57,777 nt of DNA from a virus, in IMG/VR virus record IMGVR_UViG_3300005841_000005, positions 1 to 57,777 of that record. One strand, written 5' to 3'. This document shows positions 7,007 to 13,394 of the stretch, one piece after another (the stretch's first letter is position 1; every line of letters starts with the position of its first letter). The notes under the pieces are model-generated. The model did no database searches. It had not been told where the DNA came from and saw only the letters and a program-made list of their open reading frames with translations. Position numbers and translations under genes: made by a program.

Positions 7007-7203
7007 GATTTTGATATTCCTCTCATTACTCTGATGGCCTTATCTGACGGCGGGGTGCTGTTGCCGCATCCCGAGCAATCAAACCAGTCACCCGGATAAG
7101 CGGGTGGCACTAAAGGCATTTTGCACTTACGGCATAGCTGCTGGGGAATAGGGTGGTTTGGATACCAGTATTTTATCATCAAGATTGCTTCGATGAATGT
7201 CAT
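7003..7203 (-). CDS. zinc-ribbon protein, 66 aa
   Basis: A CRKC pair around residues 23-26 and a CSGC pair around residues 42-45 form a compact zinc ribbon. The N-terminal MTFIEAILMIKYWYPNHP is hydrophobic. Role unknown; ribbons of this kind often bind DNA or RNA. Confidence 0.7.
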   Translation of the reverse strand: MTFIEAILMIKYWYPNHPIPQQLCRKCKMPLVPPAYPGDWFDCSGCGNSTPPSDKAIRVMRGISKS

Positions 7204-7206
7204 ACG

Positions 7207-7392
7207 TCAGTTGCTCACGCATTTGCCCTTGGTGATGTCCCACGCTTCGAGGATGACGAAGTGGCCTTCCTTGGCCATCTTTTCAAGGCATTTCCAAGCA
7301 TTCTCGGTCATCAGGTGTTTTTCCAGACGACCAACGGAGTCATTTCGTGATGCGGGCCGAAACACGACGGCGTAGTGGTTGTCCAAGATCAC
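7207..7392 (-). CDS. unknown 61-aa protein, GTG start
   Basis: The start is the GTG at 7390-7392, which overlaps the upstream stop as GTGA. Upstream in-frame sequence reads through the neighbour. It contains GRLEKHLMTENAWKCLEKMA and then a beta segment GHFVILEAWDI. No recognised family. Confidence 0.6.
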   Translation of the reverse strand: MILDNHYAVVFRPASRNDSVGRLEKHLMTENAWKCLEKMAKEGHFVILEAWDITKGKCVSN

Positions 7393-7694
7393 AGTGCTTG
7401 AGTCTCCTTCCACTTGATGTCGCTGGCGTCCAGCGGTCGGGACTCGCTCTTGATGGTGGAGATGCAACCCATCTTGATGCGGCAGCGCAGGCTCTCAGTC
7501 ATGGCGAAGTGCCCGATGCGTTCGAGTAGAATCTCGCCGTCCAGTTGGGTCAGTCCCTTGGTCAGCACCTCGCAGGCGGTGGCGCTGACGATGGGCAGGT
7601 CCAGAGCCGGGAATTCCAGCGTGATTTCGTTGTTGTCGGATACGTCCACGATTTTACCCGGCAGGGTGAGCGTGATGTTCATTTTGCTATTCAT
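7389..7694 (-). CDS. unknown 101-aa protein
   Basis: The N-terminal half is beta-rich (KMNITLTLPGKIVDVSDNNE, then ITLEFPALDLPIVS) and the C-terminal half is helical. Start is either the ATG at 7694 or the one four codons in. It is the first gene after a short spacer that carries a variant palindrome at 7754. Confidence 0.65.
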   Translation of the reverse strand: MNSKMNITLTLPGKIVDVSDNNEITLEFPALDLPIVSATACEVLTKGLTQLDGEILLERIGHFAMTESLRCRIKMGCISTIKSESRPLDASDIKWKETQAL

Positions 7695-7792
7695 ACTGCT
7701 TTGGTCTTTCTTGGTTACAGAACTGCGTGATTGCAGAACTGAGGTCTGGACCCCGGGTTTCCGAGGTCCAGTATTTCAGTGCTGAGCCCGGT

Positions 7793-7963
7793 TCAGGAAA
7801 TGGGTTCGTCAGGAATCGGAGTGCCGAGCCTGACGATAAGCACCATGTTTCCGTCAGGGTATTTGCGTCGAAAGGCTTTTATGACGAGCTCAACGCAGCA
7901 CGCCGAGTGTTCAAAGGTGACCGACTTGTCATCGGTCAGTATCATCCATTTGTAGGTGTCCAT
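7793..7963 (-). CDS. unknown 56-aa protein
   Basis: Reads MDTYKWMILTDDKSVTFEHS, then CCVELVIKAFRRKYPDGNMV, ending PIPDEPIS. The alternating hydrophobic pattern and Arg/Lys-rich helix look protein-like, and the only competing frame, on the other strand, does not. The gap to the next gene upstream holds hairpins. Confidence 0.65.
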   Translation of the reverse strand: MDTYKWMILTDDKSVTFEHSACCVELVIKAFRRKYPDGNMVLIVRLGTPIPDEPIS

Positions 7964-8016
7964 AGTATTGCTTTGGTTGCCCCAGAAGCGCTGAGGCGCC
8001 GCCCAGTGGACAAACC

Positions 8017-8083
8017 GGTGTAAGGACTACACCAAACCACTGACAGGGAGTGTCCGTCTCTCTCGGAACTCCGTGGTCAGTGG
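8017..8083 (-). terminator. two hairpins behind the 25-aa membrane peptide gene
   Basis: An 8-bp perfect stem (CCACTGAC at 8037-8044 with GTCAGTGG at 8076-8083) and a 6-bp stem (GGTGTA at 8017-8022 with TACACC at 8028-8033) lie just beyond, and partly within, the end of the 25-aa gene. There is no clear T-run, so they may be an RNA stability element rather than an intrinsic terminator. A palindrome core lies in the first loop at 8064. Confidence 0.4.
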
Positions 8084-8154
8084 TCTAGTCCATCCCAGAA
8101 GTCATGGAGCAGGTGCCCCACGATCAGTCCGATGAGGAATGACAGGACGATCAT
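8077..8154 (-). CDS. membrane micropeptide, 25 aa
   Basis: A 25-residue peptide that is essentially one short hydrophobic helix (MIVLSFLIGLIVGHLLHDFW) with an acidic end. Its ATG overlaps the upstream stop as ATGA, the coupling used throughout this region, which is why it is called. It could be a toxin-like, lysis-like or accessory membrane peptide. Confidence 0.5.
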   Translation of the reverse strand: MIVLSFLIGLIVGHLLHDFWDGLDH

Positions 8155-8384
8155 ACGGTGTAGTGATAGATTCGGATGACTTTGCCCCCACCGTATTCCT
8201 GTGAGCGTTCGCCGATAGTTACGTCACGGACGGTGAAATAGCGTTGCTTTTGCTCTTCAGTGACCGGACCGCTGAATGGTGTCAATCGGTCCTGTGATTC
8301 AAACCCTTGGACGATGGTGTCGTCCGTTGCCCCGTGTTCAGAGCGCAGTCGGGCAAGCCGCTTCTCCAGTTCAATGAGTGTCAT
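8151..8384 (-). CDS. unknown 77-aa protein
   Basis: The start chosen gives MTLIELEKRLARLRSEHGAT, an amphipathic helix, because upstream in-frame codons lie within the neighbour. The C terminus is beta-rich (RYFTVRDVTIGERS; KVIRIYHYTV). No family is recognised. Confidence 0.65.
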   Translation of the reverse strand: MTLIELEKRLARLRSEHGATDDTIVQGFESQDRLTPFSGPVTEEQKQRYFTVRDVTIGERSQEYGGGKVIRIYHYTV

Positions 8385-8598
8385 CGTTATTCGCTTCGTT
8401 GTAGAGCTGGCCCATCTGAGCAAGGTCATCATCAAGGCCACAGGGCACGATTTTGGAGTCGTGCATTTGCGGCATGGTTTCGACGTATTTCTGGCGCACC
8501 CGTTCCGCCATGTGATAGGAGACGAACAGATTGCCTCCCTTGTCATCAGCGAACCAACCCCCGTTGAGTGCGATGACGAATAGTTCTGCTTTCTTCAT
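8371..8598 (-). CDS. unknown 75-aa protein
   Basis: Starts MKKAELFVIALNGGWFADDK and continues with a basic helix (MAERVRQKYVETM). Its ATG directly abuts a GC hairpin and T-run (8599-8635), so its translation or transcription may depend on read-through of that hairpin. Role unknown. Confidence 0.65.
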   Translation of the reverse strand: MKKAELFVIALNGGWFADDKGGNLFVSYHMAERVRQKYVETMPQMHDSKIVPCGLDDDLAQMGQLYNEANNDDTH

Positions 8599-8635
8599 AA
8601 AAAGGAGACGGGGCGGGGGTAATTACTCCCCGCCC
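8599..8635 (-). terminator. intrinsic terminator abutting the next start codon
   Basis: On the minus strand GGGCGGGG (8628-8635) pairs with CCCCGCCC (8611-8618), followed by a TC-rich run ending TTTTT directly before the ATG at 8598. It follows the Ala-rich protein gene and would reduce transcription into the following small genes. Confidence 0.65.
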
Positions 8636-8647
8636 TCGTCCTGATGG

Positions 8648-9304
8648 TTACGCTTTCGGTGCGGCCTTCGCAGCTTCCTTGGCAGCCAGTTCCTTCGCTG
8701 CCTTGTCGGCCTTGAATGCGGCCACGTCCTCGACGCTGATGCCCAGTTCCTTGGCAATCGTGTCGTTCGTCGGTGCCGCCAGCGTCACGGTCTGCGGCAG
8801 AACTTTCTTCCACTTCATGGTGATGACGTCACCCTTGGCGCTGAATTGAATTTCCTTGCCGGACCAGTTGTTGTCACCGGACAACGCCGCAGATACCTTC
8901 GACTGGTCATTCTTCAACTCATCCGAGCGCATTCTCATCCAAGCATCCAAGTCGCCACCCTTCAGACCGGACTGCGCGGCGCATTCCTTCTTGCTGGCAA
9001 TGGCGACCTTGACCGCACCCGCCTTGGACACTGACTTGGACAACGCCCGCGCTCCGACCGTCTCTTGTTCGAGACGAAACGGAACGACCGCGTCGAACTT
9101 GGCAATGGCCTTTGCTTTCTTGGCTTGTGCGTCCTCGAACGCTTTCAACGCTGCGGCCTCAATCTCCGCTGGCGTCATCGGCGCCACTACGCTCAACTCC
9201 GGTGTCGGAGCCGCTGGCGTTGCACCTTGAACCGGCAAACCCGTCAGGTTGACTGCGGCCACCGGTGCTTGGACTTCGTTCTGACTGACTACTTGTGTTT
9301 TCAC
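8648..9304 (-). CDS. Ala/Lys-rich protein, 218 aa, GTG start
   Basis: The start chosen is the GTG at 9302-9304 (then KTQVVSQNEVQAPVAAVNL), which follows AGGA with six bases between; earlier in-frame codons are not protein-like. It has an Ala/Pro-rich N-terminal linker to about residue 50, a helical Ala/Lys segment, a central globular part (KGGDLDAWMRMRSDELKNDQ; SAKGDVITMKWKKVL), and an Ala/Lys-rich C-terminal helix. A strong terminator follows it, suggesting high expression, so it may be an abundant DNA- or protein-binding protein. Confidence 0.65.
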   Translation of the reverse strand: MKTQVVSQNEVQAPVAAVNLTGLPVQGATPAAPTPELSVVAPMTPAEIEAAALKAFEDAQAKKAKAIAKFDAVVPFRLEQETVGARALSKSVSKAGAVKVAIASKKECAAQSGLKGGDLDAWMRMRSDELKNDQSKVSAALSGDNNWSGKEIQFSAKGDVITMKWKKVLPQTVTLAAPTNDTIAKELGISVEDVAAFKADKAAKELAAKEAAKAAPKA

Positions 9305-9506
9305 TGTGTTTCCTATTACGGCGCCGTCCGGCTCTTCACCAGACGACTGGCCCGTGTTCAGCGCACATTGATGCGTTGAGCACGACTCGGAACTGTGTAA
9401 TCGGATTGCAGTTTCATCCTTTCTCTTATCGGGACGTGGTTTCATACCCACTCAGCCACGCCCACTCTTGACGCCCACCCATAGACCCGCTTAGGTTGCC
9501 TCACGA
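9305..9506. promoter_or_regulatory. intergenic spacer, possible promoters
   Basis: About 200 bases with no convincing gene. On the plus strand TTGACG (9468-9473), 17 bases, then TTAGGT is a weak promoter-like pair ending 10 bases before the ATG at 9507. On the minus strand the leader of the Ala-rich gene should start here. Nothing stronger is visible. Confidence 0.3.
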
Positions 9507-9725
9507 ATGAAGTATTCTCAGACCTACAAGGACTGCTGTCGCATTCAGCGTCGCATAATGGAAGTCCTTGACGCAGTAGCCAATAAGGACTTGGCCAATG
9601 TGGCGAAGGGATATGTGACGTTGGAGACCCTAAAACTCCGACTGCGTATGAAAGGGCCACCCAAGCCCGTGGACGCAGAGAAGGCGGCAAAGCGGACGCC
9701 TGCGGGGGCTTCATTCCGGGAGTGA
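9507..9725 (+). CDS. small helical protein on the plus strand, 72 aa
   Basis: Translates to MKYSQTYKDCCRIQRRIMEV, then AKGYVTLETLKLRLRMKGPP. This is a sensible helical protein with a Lys/Pro-rich tail, while the minus-strand frames across it are not protein-like. It is the only plus-strand gene proposed inside the leftward domain and ends 15 nt inside the stop region of the convergent gene 9711-9890. No Shine-Dalgarno is visible. Confidence 0.5.
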   Translation: MKYSQTYKDCCRIQRRIMEVLDAVANKDLANVAKGYVTLETLKLRLRMKGPPKPVDAEKAAKRTPAGASFRE

Positions 9726-9890
9726 CGGCCCTTGGACTTCCGGCAACCACTGGCCGTTCGCACGTTGCCATGCGTCCAAGTCTGCGGCCTTCTGCGCGTC
9801 AGTCCGCATGTCCCACGTCTGCACGACTACGCTCTGGTGTGTGCCATCAAATGTCATGATGGACTGCTCTAACTTGTATGTGTTCTTCAT
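9711..9890 (-). CDS. unknown 59-aa protein
   Basis: Reads MKNTYKLEQSIMTFDGTHQS, then VVVQTWDMRTDAQKAADLDA, ending VQGPSLPE. It has strand-helix character and normal composition. It follows a GGGGG/CCCCC hairpin at about 9901-9917 and a long non-coding stretch, so it probably has its own promoter. Confidence 0.65.
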   Translation of the reverse strand: MKNTYKLEQSIMTFDGTHQSVVVQTWDMRTDAQKAADLDAWQRANGQWLPEVQGPSLPE

Positions 9891-10398
9891 AACTCAACTC
9901 GGGGGTTACTGGCCCCCTTCACCCATACCGGGACGTGGTGCCAACCCAAAGGAATCTCTTCTGGGCCAGACCGTGGGTGCGGTGTCGGGGGTGTGGAGCG
10001 CGTCGGCGGATATGGAGACTTGGTAAATAGAGCCCAATTCCGGAGAGTGCATTTTCCCATGAAGTCGGATTTCTGGTAGCGATCGACCCTTCCAAAAAAA
10101 ATAATATCATCCGTTCCGTGAGACCTCGGAGTTCCGGGGTCACAGTCTTGGGGGTTGTGGGAGTCATGGGAATTCCCATATCACTCTGGGTAAGGTCGTC
10201 ATGGGGATTCCCATAACGGGGGTCTGCGGGTAATCACGTTGAGGTCAGTATCACGGGGGTCATCGGAGGTTCTGGGGGCTTGGAATCTGACGCTAGTCAC
10301 CTGTCCTGCTACCGTCGGAGACACACGACACCCCTATTGTGCAGGTGTCCCACAGCCGGAGGGCTTCCGGTCGGTGGCCATTCCAAACCGTCCTATGT
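9891..10398. promoter_or_regulatory. 508-bp non-coding stretch with palindromes
   Basis: No convincing gene on either strand. Contents: a GGGGG/CCCCC hairpin near 9901-9917; an A/T tract (about 10093-10108); one core palindrome of the CGGANNTCCG family (10127-10136); and two related 14-bp palindromes, ATGGGAATTCCCAT (10166-10179) and ATGGGGATTCCCAT (10201-10214), 35 bp apart. Iterated dyads plus an A/T tract would fit an operator region or a replication origin. A minus-strand frame through 10179-9919 exists but looks random. Confidence 0.5.
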
Positions 10399-10707
10399 TC
10401 AGGCCGCTGGTGCGGACGACGGGGGAATGGATTTCCGAGCTGTCTGTGAACATGCCGACCCCGGGGTGGTTCGCTGATACAGGCTCGCCGCAATGGCATA
10501 GGGCCTATGGCTAGTCCAGTGGCACTGAGTTGGACTTCTCTGGAGTATGATCTCCTCGGGCGTGGGCTCAACCACGGTCCCCTTGTGACGACGCAGGTTC
10601 CCCCGCTCGTAATGGGTAGGACTACAAACAGAAATTTTACCGACCTTGGCCGGATTGTAGGGCGGAGGCCCTTCGACGATCGAATCAATGACGCAGCGCT
10701 GGCTCAT
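10399..10707 (-). CDS. unknown 102-aa protein
   Basis: The start giving MSQRCVIDSIVEGPPPYNPA overlaps the upstream stop as ATGA. The N-terminal two thirds look protein-like (KVGKISVCSPTHYERGNLRR). The Ser/Pro/Ala-rich C terminus runs into the non-coding stretch and may be poorly conserved. It contains no recognised domain. Confidence 0.6.
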   Translation of the reverse strand: MSQRCVIDSIVEGPPPYNPAKVGKISVCSPTHYERGNLRRHKGTVVEPTPEEIILQRSPTQCHWTSHRPYAIAASLYQRTTPGSACSQTARKSIPPSSAPAA

Positions 10708-11051
10708 GCTCGGATTTCCGGGGTTGAAAGTGACTCGGCGGCGTGACCTCGGATTTCCGAGTCCCACTCGCCAAACTGGGCCAAGCCCGACAGGCACCGT
10801 TGGACCTTCTCGGCCATGCAGGCCCACATCGCCGCGTCCTTGAACGTGCGGCAATGAACCTCCGCAGCCGGGAAGTTCGAGGTGGGGTCAGACATGATCT
10901 CCAGAACATGATAGACCGAGCCGCCGTTGGCAATCAGACTCCGGGCAATCCACTTGAGCTGCTCCTTGGTGTAGGTGAAGCGGGAATGACTCCAGCCCAC
11001 GGAACTGGCGGTGGCAGCAGCGCCTGCGATTTCATGGAAGGTGTCGCTCAT
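10704..11051 (-). CDS. unknown 115-aa protein
   Basis: Starts MSDTFHEIAGAAATASSVGW and is mainly helical (YTKEQLKWIARSLIANGGSV, then FKDAAMWACMAEKVQRCL). Two palindrome cores (10711 and 10750) fall near its 3' end, where they encode SEIRG and STPEIRA. It overlaps both neighbours by 4 nt. Confidence 0.7.
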   Translation of the reverse strand: MSDTFHEIAGAAATASSVGWSHSRFTYTKEQLKWIARSLIANGGSVYHVLEIMSDPTSNFPAAEVHCRTFKDAAMWACMAEKVQRCLSGLAQFGEWDSEIRGHAAESLSTPEIRA

Positions 11052-11362
11052 GCTTCCTCCTTGAGGCCCCAGTCGCACAGGGCAGCCACGTAGCAGTGGT
11101 CATGGACGAAGGCCAGCTTGCGCTTATGGGTCGAGCCCAGCAATGCCATCAAGGCGTCGATCTGGAGCTGGCCTTTTCCGCAGTAATCGCACGGTCCGAT
11201 CGCAACGTCGCTGGCATCGAGGTCGATAACGACCTCCTTGCTGCCCATCTTGAGCTTCACCGGCTTGGCCTTGGGATTGCGTCTAGGCTGGGGCTTGACG
11301 TCGGATTCCTTGAACACCCGGAGTTCAAACCCCTCGTCGAGGTAGGACTTGATGGACCTCAT
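11048..11362 (-). CDS. putative zinc-binding protein, 104 aa
   Basis: The start at 11360-11362 gives MRSIKSYLDEGFELRVFKES and is preceded by a G-rich ribosome-binding site at the foot of a hairpin (arms 11366-11374 and 11407-11415). A C-terminal domain has CDYCGKGQ and a later HDHCYVAALC, a plausible CxxC...HxxC metal site. A basic linker (QPRRNPKAKPVKLKM) precedes it. Confidence 0.65.
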   Translation of the reverse strand: MRSIKSYLDEGFELRVFKESDVKPQPRRNPKAKPVKLKMGSKEVVIDLDASDVAIGPCDYCGKGQLQIDALMALLGSTHKRKLAFVHDHCYVAALCDWGLKEEA

Positions 11363-11603
11363 ATTGAATTCCCCCCGGTCACCGCGTCGGCGGCTTGATG
11401 TAACGCCGGGAATTCGTGCGAGACCAACCGTAGGCAGGTCCCATTCGGAGCGTGACCGTCGATAATCGCTACGGAGGGAAAAGTAAATGCCGGGGCACAG
11501 GCCACGCACGACTCCATGCCCCGGACTTTCGTGCGTGCGAATTGTCTGGCGGGCGATGCGTTTACCCGGTTTTTCAAGCCGGAGCGTAATCCACCCACCA
11601 GTT
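11363..11603 (-). other. structured non-coding RNA/DNA stretch downstream of the tRNA-like elements
   Basis: Contains an 8-bp perfect stem TGCCCCGG/CCGGGGCA (11488-11524 region, about 20-nt loop). It also has a 56-nt tRNA-like fold, with acceptor-like CTGGTGG/CCGCCAG arms around a CCGG-CTTGAAAAA-CCGG hairpin at about 11546-11601, and a GAATTCCC inverted repeat at 11366-11415 just upstream of the next gene. No protein-like frame crosses it. Confidence 0.4.
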
Positions 11604-11739
11604 CCTGCGGAGAAGGACTCGAACCATCCACCTCTGCAACGCTGCCGTGGGCTGTCCCCGATTCAATGGCATTTAATCCACTGGCGGTTGGGACCACGGA
11701 CTTCTGCGATGAGCGCTCTAACCTCTGAGCTACCCGCAG
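11604..11739 (-). tRNA. tRNA-like element 1 with an insertion in the anticodon region (136 nt)
   Basis: On the minus strand there is a 7-bp acceptor (CTGCGGG with TCCGCAG), a canonical D arm (GCTC-AGAGGTTA-GAGC) and a T arm with the standard GGTTCGAGTCC. A normal anticodon arm is absent: CTCAT-CGCAGAA is not followed by a matching strand. The central 85 nt instead fold into an extended hairpin (CCGTGG/CCCACGG outer stem, GTCCC/GGGAC, CAGTGG-ATTAAATG-CCATTG inner stem). Isotype cannot be assigned. It could be an intron-bearing or interrupted tRNA, a decayed tRNA, or a tRNA mimic. Confidence 0.5.
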
Positions 11740-11750
11740 GGAAAATTGGA

Positions 11751-11835
11751 CCTGAGTGGATGGTAACGACCCACCGACCTTCCGCTGGGCTGAATTCTGC
11801 ACCAGTGGCTGCTCTATCATGTGAGCTACACTCAG
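11751..11835 (-). tRNA. tRNA-like element 2 with an aberrant anticodon arm (85 nt)
   Basis: A perfect 7-bp acceptor (CTGAGTG with CACTCAG), a D arm GCTC-ACATGATA-GAGC and a 5-bp T stem (GGTGG/CCATC) are present. The T loop (GTCGTTA) departs from TTCRANN. The 34 nt between D and T arms do not form a normal anticodon arm; they form CCACTGG/CCAGCGG (one mismatch) around a 13-nt loop. It lies 11 nt upstream of element 1, with the same TTTCC-CTG junction, so the pair look like a tandem array of the same kind of molecule. Confidence 0.45.
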
Positions 11836-12056
11836 GGAAAGTGGGTTGTATCCGGCTATCGTCAGCCCGGACGACGAATGGTTACGCCTTCGCCCACCAA
11901 AATTGCCCCTGTGGACTTGCACCACTCTCAGCGCCGGGGTCGAGCTGTCGGTTTTCACCGAAAATTCCATCGGACGCAGACCTCGGATTTCCGAGCTCAA
12001 GCCAGCAACTGCCACCGCTCGGGAGTCGATTGCTGTTGATCTGGCCGATGGCAAAT
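11836..12056 (-). other. non-coding leader upstream of the tRNA-like pair
   Basis: No convincing gene. It holds one full palindrome (11982-11995, core 11984-11993) and a possible further degenerate GTGGG...CCCAC-bounded fold at about 11840-11897 next to tRNA-like element 2. It connects the 65-aa gene (ending 12057) to the RNA elements in one leftward transcript. Confidence 0.35.
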
Positions 12057-12254
12057 TCATACGTCGATCGTCAGTGACGACTTTATCACAAGTTCGTCGG
12101 TTGAGGGGTCCACTGTGGTGTGAATAGCCGCACCGACGGGAATGTTACGTTCCTGCATCGGGATTCGGACCTCACCGCCAGCCCTCTGGACCAGAGTCCA
12201 GATGATCTGCCACTGCTGGCCGAGCTGTTGGAAATTGGCTTGATGGTCAGTCAT
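12057..12254 (-). CDS. unknown 65-aa protein
   Basis: Reads MTDHQANFQQLGQQWQIIWT and then a beta-rich part (VRIPMQERNIPVGAAIHTTV). The ATG directly abuts a GC hairpin and T-rich run at 12255-12292, as at 8598 and 57201. The composition is protein-like, but no family is seen. Confidence 0.6.
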   Translation of the reverse strand: MTDHQANFQQLGQQWQIIWTLVQRAGGEVRIPMQERNIPVGAAIHTTVDPSTDELVIKSSLTIDV

Positions 12255-12292
12255 AAAAGAGAAGTCCCCCCGGCGCCAGTAACACCGGAGGG
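12255..12292 (-). terminator. terminator-like hairpin abutting a start codon
   Basis: The minus strand carries CCCTCCGG ... CCGGGGGG followed by ACTTCTCTTTT and then the ATG of the 65-aa gene. The stem has one mismatch. The placement matches those at 8599-8635 and 57202-57237. Confidence 0.5.
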
Positions 12293-12565
12293 ACGTAGGA
12301 GTAACAATGAGCTACCAAGCAACAGTTCAGACCCAACACCGTAATTGGTGCCCCCCTCAAAGGCTTGCGACCAGATTATGCCGTTTTCACGACGCGGGGG
12401 GCATAAAATTTTTACTGGCGCAAGCACGTTGGGCTTTTACTTCGAGAGTTCCGTTTAGTCAACAATTATTTTCCCGACCGAACCCGGAATCCTCCGGGCC
12501 GGGTCGTTTAGGCTACGTTGTCTGTATCATGAACAGTAAAGAGCATTCGGTCGGGAAATTGTGGT
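12293..12565. promoter_or_regulatory. hairpin-rich non-coding block with promoter-like pair and 13-bp inverted repeat
   Basis: On the minus strand TTGACT (about 12456-12461), 17 bases, then TAAAAG is a plausible promoter for the leftward RNA region. A perfect 13-bp inverted repeat (12470-12482 with 12546-12558) encloses a second hairpin (CCCGGA...TCCGGG, 12483-12496) and about 63 nt in all. On the plus strand an 8-bp TGCCCCCC/GGGGGGCA pair (about 12347-12406) is followed by an A/T-run like a weak terminator. The block may encode a small structured RNA or be a protein-binding site. Confidence 0.45.
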
Positions 12566-12967
12566 TTATCTCAAGATCGGGTCACGAGTCCTTCGCTCTT
12601 GGTCAACGCTGCCTCGGGCTTCGTCCTGACGCGGGGCCAGTGATTCAGCCATTGATGCTATCGTGCGATCAGCCCGTTCCCGCAGGGCCCGGTATTCGGA
12701 TTCGGACACAGGCGCGGCGGTTGGTTCGCAGCATGGGTTGTTGACGATTCTGGCCACTTCCGGAGGCCGATCACGCATCGTGTCGTAGAGGGCCGCATTG
12801 ATGTATTCCCGCTCCGTGGCCATTGGGTTGGTCAGATACTTGTGAAGCTCTGCCATCAAGGAGCTAAGGGTTGTGAACACGAGCGTCTGACACCCGCAGC
12901 GGACGATGAATCCGCTCAGGCAGGCATTGATGACTATTTCTCTTGGAGGTTGTAGCTTCATTGTCAT
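12566..12967 (-). CDS. unknown 133-aa protein
   Basis: Begins MTMKLQPPREIVINACLSGF with Cys residues in IVRCGCQTLVF. Then a helix TEREYINAALYDTMRDRPPE, and an Arg/Glu-rich coil (SEYRALRERADRTIASMAES). The start overlaps the upstream stop as ATGA. No family is recognised. Confidence 0.65.
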   Translation of the reverse strand: MTMKLQPPREIVINACLSGFIVRCGCQTLVFTTLSSLMAELHKYLTNPMATEREYINAALYDTMRDRPPEVARIVNNPCCEPTAAPVSESEYRALRERADRTIASMAESLAPRQDEARGSVDQERRTRDPILR

Positions 12968-13161
12968 GGTTCCCAGATCAAGTCCGGGGTTTCTTTTCTC
13001 AGTGCGTTGAGGCAGCGACGGATATAGTTCGCCACCGGTTTTTTCTCGGTTCTCAGGCCATTGTGCCAGAGAAAGTGCAGATAATCTGCGGGCAGGTCTT
13101 GCATCGGGACGCCCTTATGCTTCCCGAACGGCATACCGTCGGTATCGTTGAGTTCCTTCAT
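12964..13161 (-). CDS. DUF3820-like small protein, 65 aa
   Basis: The sequence MPFGKHKGVPMQDLPADYLH at residues 10-29 matches the 'MpfGKyKGkpleeiPadYL.wL' signature of the DUF3820 family, which is also seen at the ends of some exonucleases. The rest is a short helix, LRTEKKPVANYIRRCLNALR. The function of stand-alone copies is unknown; phages often carry them near nucleic-acid genes. Confidence 0.75.
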   Translation of the reverse strand: MKELNDTDGMPFGKHKGVPMQDLPADYLHFLWHNGLRTEKKPVANYIRRCLNALRKETPDLIWEP

Positions 13162-13394
13162 ACCCCGTATTTCTTACGCATCGACTTGGAGGTGTTCGAG
13201 CCCTTGAGGCAGTCAACCATCGTGGCACTGCCGTGTTCCTTGGCCATCCACTTCAGCGCGTGCATGGCGCCCATCTTGACGGCTTGGGCAATGTTGTCCT
13301 CCATCCGGGTGACTTTGCCTTCGGGCTCCATCACGAGGCAGGCGGCGGTGACCCCCTCGTCGTTGGTTTTGACGGTGATGATTACTTTGAGCAT
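13158..13394 (-). CDS. unknown 78-aa protein
   Basis: A beta-rich N terminus (MLKVIITVKTNDEGVTAACL), then a helix with AVKMGAMHALKWMAKEHGSA, and a basic tail ending SKSMRKKYGV. It overlaps the co-chaperonin gene by 13 nt. No function is recognised. Confidence 0.65.
   Translation of the reverse strand: MLKVIITVKTNDEGVTAACLVMEPEGKVTRMEDNIAQAVKMGAMHALKWMAKEHGSATMVDCLKGSNTSKSMRKKYGV

Noticed and set aside
7727-8023. 98-aa plus-strand frame
   Set aside because: Opposes a better minus-strand 56-aa frame and crosses the hairpins; no partner or ribosome-binding site.
9919-10179. Minus-strand 86-aa frame in the non-coding stretch
   Set aside because: Composition is Pro/Thr/Arg-rich and random-looking, no coupling with neighbours, and it crosses the palindromes.
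12470-12558. The 13-bp inverted repeat as a phage attachment or cos site
   Set aside because: No integrase, no adjacent terminase or second copy; nothing links it to packaging or integration.
12307-12744. Plus-strand frame with a very good ribosome-binding site (GGAGTAACA-ATG)
   Set aside because: The translated sequence is not protein-like, it runs through the hairpin block and then over the real minus-strand gene at 12566-12967. The start is more likely fortuitous or belongs to a short leader.
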